19,703 nt of DNA from DATLYH01 sp035575035. Lineage in GTDB: Bacteria; Planctomycetota; Planctomycetia; Gemmatales; Gemmataceae. Both the position numbers and the translations under genes were made by a program. Shown here piece by piece: positions 15,441 to 19,703 of the stretch (position 1 is the first letter of the stretch; each line of letters begins with the position of its first letter). The DNA is taken from assembly GCA_035575035.1 (NCBI GenBank), contig DATLYH010000001.1, forward strand, positions 1 through 19,703, given 5' to 3'. The notes beneath the pieces were generated by a model. The model was given only the letters and a program-made list of their open reading frames with translations. It did not search any database and was not told the origin of the DNA.

Positions 15441-15456
15441 AAGCCGCTTGCGGCTT
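15441..15456. repeat. Small palindrome between GrpE-like and DnaK-like genes
   Basis: AAGCCGC (15441-15447) and GCGGCTT (15450-15456) pair perfectly around TT. The element lies in the 37-base gap between the GrpE-like stop and the DnaK-like start, beside the ribosome site of the latter. It shares the 13-mer CTTGCGGCTTAGC with the hairpin at 8838. It may be a dispersed repeat, a processing site or a tuning element for DnaK translation. Confidence 0.45.
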
Positions 15457-15461
15457 AGCCT

Positions 15462-16409
15462 CTATGACTTGGCCACGCGCACCAGGGCGTAGCGGAACAC
15501 TCGGCCGCGCCACAGGTAGCCGCGGCGCACCTCCTCCACCACTTCCCCGGGGGGCCGGCCGCTGTCGGCCACCGCATCCATTGCTTCCATCCGCTCGGGA
15601 TCGAACGGTCGGCCGACTGTTTCGATGGGCTCCAGGTCGTGCTGCCGCAGCGCCCGCTCCACCCGCTGCAAGCTCATTGTATAGCCGGTCAAAACCGAAT
15701 CGAGCAGCCGCTGCACACGCCGGACCTCGTCCGTTTCCTCGGCCGGTGTCTGGCCGACAAGTGCCTCGCGCAGGGTGGCAATCACCTTCGCGCCTGCGGC
15801 CAGCGCCTCCCGCTCCGCGCGGCCAGCGCCGAACCAGCGGGCCAGCAGCCCCGCCGGCCGTTTCTGGGCCGCGGCATAGGTCTGCTCCCATTCGCGCACC
15901 AGGTCCAGCACGGTCTGCCTGCGGTCAGTGGGTTCATCAGTGGGTGGTTCGGCCGACGGCACCGCCTCCTTGACCCGCCGTACCTCCCGCGCCGCCAGGG
16001 AGAGGGAATCGTACAGGTCAACGAGGCTTTTGAGCAAGGGACGTAGCAACTCCTCGGCCGCCTCACCACCCCGCTGTTCGCCGGTTTTCGCCGTTCGCAG
16101 CGCCTCCAGGGCCGAGCCGAGTTGCCGCAACGTCTCGGCGTTCTGCTCCTGCTGAGCCCGGACCGCGCGTGTTTGCAGATGGACCTCGTGGCGCAGGGCG
16201 GTCAGCTGGCTCAGCAGTGTGTAGAGATCGATCGGCTCCAGGTCCTCATCACGGACGGGTGGGGCCGGTCTCTCAGCGGCCGAGCGGGCCACCTCTTCCA
16301 GCCAGGAGCGGAACTCGGCGAGGATCCCCTCGATGGCCTCCGGCGTCAGGGCTTCCGGACGACCGACAGAAGCGTCTTCAGCGACACCCGGCGGCGGGTG
16401 CTCCGACAT
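15462..16409 (-). CDS. GrpE-like nucleotide exchange factor, enlarged (315 aa)
   Basis: Predicted to release ADP from the Hsp70 encoded next. The C-terminal domain (about 258-313) matches the GrpE beta-head: PIETVGRPFDPERMEAM, then GEVVEEVRRGYLWRGRVFRYALVRVAK, ending as usual in VAK. Upstream are a coiled coil (about 62-105) and a helix like GrpE's (LLRPLLKSLVDLYDSL, 121-136). Residues about 150-225 (EPPTDEPTDRR.., GLLARWFGAGRAE..) are an insertion absent from ordinary GrpE, which is about 200 residues long. The ATG at 16409 is well supported by GAGGAG (16420-16415) five bases upstream. The start lies 64 bases inside the J-domain gene. I do not assign the symbol grpE because this looks like a divergent paralogue. 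Confidence 0.82.
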   Translation of the reverse strand: MSEHPPPGVAEDASVGRPEALTPEAIEGILAEFRSWLEEVARSAAERPAPPVRDEDLEPIDLYTLLSQLTALRHEVHLQTRAVRAQQEQNAETLRQLGSALEALRTAKTGEQRGGEAAEELLRPLLKSLVDLYDSLSLAAREVRRVKEAVPSAEPPTDEPTDRRQTVLDLVREWEQTYAAAQKRPAGLLARWFGAGRAEREALAAGAKVIATLREALVGQTPAEETDEVRRVQRLLDSVLTGYTMSLQRVERALRQHDLEPIETVGRPFDPERMEAMDAVADSGRPPGEVVEEVRRGYLWRGRVFRYALVRVAKS

Positions 16410-16639
16410 GTGATCTCCTCGATGATGGCGTCCACGCTCTCGTGCTTGCCGGCCTCGAACAGGCGATAGCGCAGGCGGGTGTTCAGGTCGCGCAGGCTGT
16501 CATACGCCCGGCGTATGGCGGCGAACTTCTCGGGGTGGTGCTCCGGCGAAAACTGCCGGACCAGCTCCAGGTAGCGGCGGCGGATGGCCTCGTCGTCGCT
16601 GTCCGGCGGCAGTCCCAGCACGGCATAAGGGTCGGTCAT
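16346..16639 (-). CDS. Small J-domain-like protein lacking the HPD motif (97 aa)
   Basis: The first ~60 residues have the J-domain layout: DPYAVLGLPPDSDDEAIRRR (helices I-II), then LELVRQF, then PEKFAAIRRAYDSLRD (helix III). The loop between helices II and III should hold His-Pro-Asp, needed to stimulate Hsp70 ATPase. Here it reads Ser31-Pro32-Glu33. There is no Gly/Phe region, zinc domain or substrate domain. The C-terminal ~20 residues (TCRSTRRRVSLKTLLSVVRK) are basic and encoded in the overlap with the GrpE-like gene. The ATG at 16639 has AGAGGA nine bases upstream. Its position before GrpE-like and DnaK-like genes says it is a chaperone partner, but classical co-chaperone action is doubtful. 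Confidence 0.82.
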   Translation of the reverse strand: MTDPYAVLGLPPDSDDEAIRRRYLELVRQFSPEHHPEKFAAIRRAYDSLRDLNTRLRYRLFEAGKHESVDAIIEEITCRSTRRRVSLKTLLSVVRKP

Positions 16640-16660
16640 GACGGACGGTCCTCTCTTGCT

Positions 16661-16681
16661 TCTCCCTCCGCCTTCGGGAGA
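16661..16681. repeat. Short hairpin between TPR and J-domain genes
   Basis: TCTCCC (16661-16666) and GGGAGA (16676-16681) flank a short loop containing CCTTC. The sequence, including CTTCGGGAGAGGGGAG, closely resembles the hairpin units in the array at 10100-10267. It fills most of the 54-base gap after the TPR gene and could lower readthrough into the chaperone genes or act as an mRNA processing point. Confidence 0.45.
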
Positions 16682-16693
16682 GGGGAGTAAGAA

Positions 16694-19039
16694 TCAATAA
16701 TCGCCCTCGTCATCGTAGTCATCCTCATCATCGTAGTCGCCGTCGAACATCTGCTCGAACATGTCGCGGAACATGCCCAGGCTCAACGGACTCAAGAGGC
16801 CGATCATGTCGCGGCGCTGCTGGATGTCGCGCAGCAGGGCCTGCTGCTTTTCGTCGAGGGGCAGCGCCTCGGCCAGGCGCTGGGCCTTGTCCAAAAGCGG
16901 CAGCACCTTCCACGAGGGGCAGCGGCTTGGGCCCAGCACGAAATAGCTCTCTGCCTCCAGGAAGGGGAACTGCGGGTTGTGGCGGAACTTCCGGGCGCCC
17001 AGCTGGCAGTACGCCCGCAGTAGCTTGACGGCCCGGATGGCCAGCAACGCGGCGCCGAGCCGCTCCAGCTGGTCCTCGCTGAACTCGGCCTGGCGGGCCC
17101 GGTCAAGGTAGGCCGTCACCTTCTTGTCATGCGTCTTCTGGCCACGGTAGGTGACGCCGCCCAGCTGATGGGCCGCCACCGTGTCGGCGACGGCGACGGC
17201 GGCCGCGGCGGTCGGCGGCTCGGCCAGCGCCGCGTTGAATTCCTGGTTGAAGCGGGTCTTGAACGGGCCAGGCAGCTTCAGCCGGATGGCCTCGATGAGC
17301 ATGCTGTGGGCGACGGCCAGCCGGCTTCCCGACTCGGCCAACGCCTGTCCGAGCAACTCCTCGCCGCGCGCCGTGTCGCCGGCCTTGAACTCGCAGGCGG
17401 CCCACTTGCAGAGCACTGAGGCGCTATTGCCGTCGGGGAAGGCCAGCGCCGCCTGGTACTCGGCCCGGGCCTGGTCGAACCGACCGGCCTCGGCGTGGGC
17501 GCGGGCCAGGAGCAGGTGGGCCGTGCCGACGCGGCCGCGCAGCCGGCGGTCAAGCGGGTTGCCCTGCAAGGCCCGCTGGAACAGCGCCAGTGCCTCGGCA
17601 TACTTCCCCTCCTTCGACAGCAGCCCGCCCATCGCCTCCAGCGTCGGCACATGGTCGGGGAAACGAGCCAACAGGTCGTGTCCCGCCTTGATCGCCTTGG
17701 CCTCCTTCCGGGCGGCCAGGTAATGCCGGAACAGCGCCTCGTGGGGCTCGAGTTGGTCGGGAGCCAGCTCCAGGCTCTTGCGGAAGCATTGCTCAGCCGA
17801 CGGGCTCAGTGGCCGCGGCCGGCCGGGGTGGTGGCGCAAGAACGGCGGGAGTAACTTCATCTGCTCCTCGTCGGGGACGCGGGCAGCGTTGTGCCCCATG
17901 TGGCACCAGATCAGCGCCCGGGCGCGGTCAGCTTGCCCACCGGGCCAGACCGACGGGTTGGCCGCCACATCCCGCTCGAACTTCTGCCAGTACTTGTGGG
18001 CCTCCGCGGCCTCCTGGGCCCGCTCGTAGGCCAGGGCATTGAGGCGATAGAAATGCGGATCGTCGGCCGGGGCGCCGAAGATGCGCTGATAGCGGGGCAC
18101 GTCGTCAGGTCCGCCAACGGTGATCATCGCCCAGTAGAAGCAAGCGGCCAGCCGCGGCACCAGGTGCGGGGCCTCCGCTCGCAACAGGGGCAGCACATTG
18201 CCGGCAAGGCGGAATGCCTGGTCGAGCGAGCCATCTCGGGCCAGCACCGCCTGGATGGCGCGGAGCAGCTGGAGCAACGGCGAGCCTTGCAGCTGGTCGG
18301 CCTGCTTTTGCAGTGCGACCTGGGCGGCCGGCTGCTGGGCCACCCGGTAGGCGGGGTCGATGCGGAAGCGGAACGGCGCGGCCAGCCGGGCCGGCAATCG
18401 CTCCGGGTCGAGGCGCTGCCAATTCTCCAGGGCGCGAACGTCATCGTGGTGATAGTAGGCCAGAAAACCACGGAGCAGCAGCTTCCACTCGGCAAAAGGG
18501 GAGCGCAGGCCGATGCCCTGGAGCACCGCGCGGACCTGGTCGTCTTGCCCCGCTTCCAGGTGCGCCCATGCCTGCATGATCCGGTCATAGTCGGCATGGA
18601 GCATCTCGGGCAGCAGCTGGCGGCCGGCCGGGGCTTGGCGCACGGCGGCGTCGGCAGCGCGGCCTAGCACCCGACCGGTGGCCGGCGACTCGGACACGCG
18701 CCGCAGCGTCTCCAGGGCCAGGCGAACCTCACCGCAAACGGCCAGTTCCTCGGCCAGCTGTTCGAGCCAGGCCGGGTCGGCATCGCCCAGCTGGAGGGCC
18801 CCTTGCAGCATGGTGACGGCGTCGCGCTGGCAGCCCTGCTCGCGGAGCTGCCGGGCCCGCCCCAGGTAAGCATTGCGGAGCAGCTGCTGGTTCTCGGGGC
18901 TCGGCAGCACTTTGTAAATCTGCTTGGCCAGCTCCAGCGCCTGCTGAAAACGGCCCTCGCGGGCGGCCCACTCGGCCCGGGCCTTGACATCGGCCAGCGA
19001 CAGATGAGGTAGTGAGTGGCGCTGGTGCTTCCGGGCCAC
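16694..19039 (-). CDS. Large soluble TPR protein with acidic tail (781 aa)
   Basis: First gene of the Hsp70 operon. Tandem TPR-like repeats run through most of the protein, clearest at about 410-570 (FRKSLELAPDQLEPHEALFR, then GKYAEALALFQRALQGNPLD, then GRFDQARAEYQAALAFPDG). There is no signal peptide or membrane segment, so it should be cytoplasmic. The C-terminus is strikingly acidic: the last 18 residues, from about 764, are almost only Asp, Glu and Tyr (DGDYDDEDDYDDEGDY). TPR domains often bind Hsp70 partners or clients, so a client-recruiting scaffold is a reasonable inference. The start is a GTG at 19039 with GGGAG about eight bases upstream; the next gene starts 54 bases after its stop. 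Confidence 0.85.
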   Translation of the reverse strand: MARKHQRHSLPHLSLADVKARAEWAAREGRFQQALELAKQIYKVLPSPENQQLLRNAYLGRARQLREQGCQRDAVTMLQGALQLGDADPAWLEQLAEELAVCGEVRLALETLRRVSESPATGRVLGRAADAAVRQAPAGRQLLPEMLHADYDRIMQAWAHLEAGQDDQVRAVLQGIGLRSPFAEWKLLLRGFLAYYHHDDVRALENWQRLDPERLPARLAAPFRFRIDPAYRVAQQPAAQVALQKQADQLQGSPLLQLLRAIQAVLARDGSLDQAFRLAGNVLPLLRAEAPHLVPRLAACFYWAMITVGGPDDVPRYQRIFGAPADDPHFYRLNALAYERAQEAAEAHKYWQKFERDVAANPSVWPGGQADRARALIWCHMGHNAARVPDEEQMKLLPPFLRHHPGRPRPLSPSAEQCFRKSLELAPDQLEPHEALFRHYLAARKEAKAIKAGHDLLARFPDHVPTLEAMGGLLSKEGKYAEALALFQRALQGNPLDRRLRGRVGTAHLLLARAHAEAGRFDQARAEYQAALAFPDGNSASVLCKWAACEFKAGDTARGEELLGQALAESGSRLAVAHSMLIEAIRLKLPGPFKTRFNQEFNAALAEPPTAAAAVAVADTVAAHQLGGVTYRGQKTHDKKVTAYLDRARQAEFSEDQLERLGAALLAIRAVKLLRAYCQLGARKFRHNPQFPFLEAESYFVLGPSRCPSWKVLPLLDKAQRLAEALPLDEKQQALLRDIQQRRDMIGLLSPLSLGMFRDMFEQMFDGDYDDEDDYDDEGDY

Positions 19040-19077
19040 GGATTGATCTCCCTTTGGTGTGGGGCTGAGGATGATCT

Positions 19078-19083
19078 ATTATA
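19078..19083 (-). promoter_or_regulatory. Candidate -10 box (TATAAT) of the Hsp70 operon
   Basis: On the minus strand 19083-19078 reads TATAAT, a perfect sigma-70 -10 box, about 38 bases before the GTG of the TPR gene. It stands out in GC-rich surroundings. No good -35 is seen 16-18 bases upstream, and no CIRCE heat-shock element is visible nearby. The box lies in the 80-base gap between divergent genes, so the opposite promoter must share this space. Confidence 0.4.
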
Positions 19084-19119
19084 TCGGCGGTTACTTTCAG
19101 GCAGTAGCTCAGGGCCCCT

Positions 19120-19703
19120 ATGAACCCACGCGAACTTATCCTCCTCAGCCCCTATCGCTTGCCGGCGAAAGACTCGCTGATGATCGCCAACGACGACATC
19201 GCCACCTGGTGCAACGGCTACAGTGCGCTGTGGCATCCGGCGGTGGTGCGCCTGGCCGGCGGCCCGCCGCGCGTCGGCTCCCCCTACGACCACGAGCAAC
19301 CCAGCCCCGAGCACATCTACGCCGTGCCCGACAGCCCGCCTCTGTTCCTGCCCGACGACTGGGAGCAGCGGGTCCGCGACGCCGGCGCCATCGCCTTCCA
19401 CGTCAACGCTGACCGTGACCTGACCCTGGCCGGCCTGAAGGAAGCCCTGCTGGCCCGTGGCGAGGCGGTGGAAGAGACGGCCCGCCTCTTTGACCTGGAG
19501 GCGGACCGAGTGGCCCCCTTCTTCGGCATCGGCTTCGGCTACGTGGTGGTGGAAACACTATTCGAGGCGATGGACCACGAGAACCTGGTCCCCACCCAGG
19601 AGCTGTGGCAGGACGTCCAGGGCGCCGTCGCCGCCCTGCTCGGCCCCGAGCCCGAGGCGTTCCGCGACCGCCTGAAGTCGGCCGCCGAGCGCCTGCTGGG
19701 CGC
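19120..19703 (+). CDS. Unidentified protein, 3' end outside the window
   Basis: An open frame of 194 codons starts at ATG 19120 and runs off the right edge without a stop. It begins MNPRELILLSPYRLPAKDSL, followed by a Trp/His-rich part (ATWCNGYSALWHPAVVRLAG), a Pro/Asp-rich part (about 60-90) and a hydrophobic helix near FFGIGFGYVVVETLFEAMD. AGGG stands six bases before the start and codon use is strongly GC-ending, so it is real. I do not recognise the family. There is no signal peptide. It is divergent from the Hsp70 operon and shares its 80-base promoter region, which suggests a possible link. Other frames over this stretch look like shadows. Confidence 0.8.
   Translation, partial: MNPRELILLSPYRLPAKDSLMIANDDIATWCNGYSALWHPAVVRLAGGPPRVGSPYDHEQPSPEHIYAVPDSPPLFLPDDWEQRVRDAGAIAFHVNADRDLTLAGLKEALLARGEAVEETARLFDLEADRVAPFFGIGFGYVVVETLFEAMDHENLVPTQELWQDVQGAVAALLGPEPEAFRDRLKSAAERLLG

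Noticed and set aside
8838..15459. Shared 13-mer CTTGCGGCTTAGC at 8838 and 15447, with an 11-base part also at 309-319
   Set aside because: All copies are near gene ends, but a match this short is expected a few times by chance in a GC-rich window of this size; noted only as a possible dispersed repeat.

Overview
The window looks like part of a chromosome from a planctomycete, most likely near the Gemmataceae. Several things point there: high GC content, long TPR proteins, PEP-CTERM surface proteins, a membrane-anchored WD40 propeller of the 'FAPDGRTLASGS' type, an NtrB/NtrC-like sigma-54 pair, and scattered short GC-rich palindromic repeats that read as ERQRRV or ARSVSDG when translated. The placement rests on gene style, not on a marker gene.

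Layout. Positions 1-313 hold the first codons of a minus-strand gene leaving the window, followed by a cluster of palindromic repeats. Positions 314-5326 (minus) carry a membrane-anchored giant TPR protein and, upstream of it, a PEP-CTERM surface protein, separated by a perfect 16-bp hairpin. Positions 5327-5694 contain no gene I can support; a possible 72-residue ORF follows. Positions 6007-8814 (plus) hold a membrane histidine kinase and its sigma-54-activating response regulator, with intergenic-type repeats at both ends of the kinase gene. A convergent hairpin follows, then (minus, 8884-11123) a REC-GAF regulator translationally coupled to a small leaderless subtilase. The GAF coding sequence contains an in-frame array of palindromic repeats. 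Positions 11367-12018 (plus) are a PEP-CTERM-like gene interrupted by an in-frame TGA and apparently damaged at its start. It is followed by a TPR-free, seven-bladed WD40 membrane protein (12086-13249).

Positions 13279-19039 (minus) form a compact cluster: a TPR protein with an acidic tail, a small J-domain protein without the HPD motif, a GrpE-like exchange factor, a DnaK-like Hsp70 and a zinc-ribbon protein. Spacing is tight, several genes overlap, and a perfect TATAAT lies upstream of the first gene. A divergent unidentified gene starts at 19120 and leaves the window.

The most notable system is this specialised Hsp70 operon, in which the J-protein has Ser-Pro-Glu where His-Pro-Asp should be. 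Next are the in-frame repeat array in the REC-GAF regulator, the regulator-subtilase coupling, and the interrupted PEP-CTERM gene. All functions are inferred from motifs read by eye; no database search was possible.
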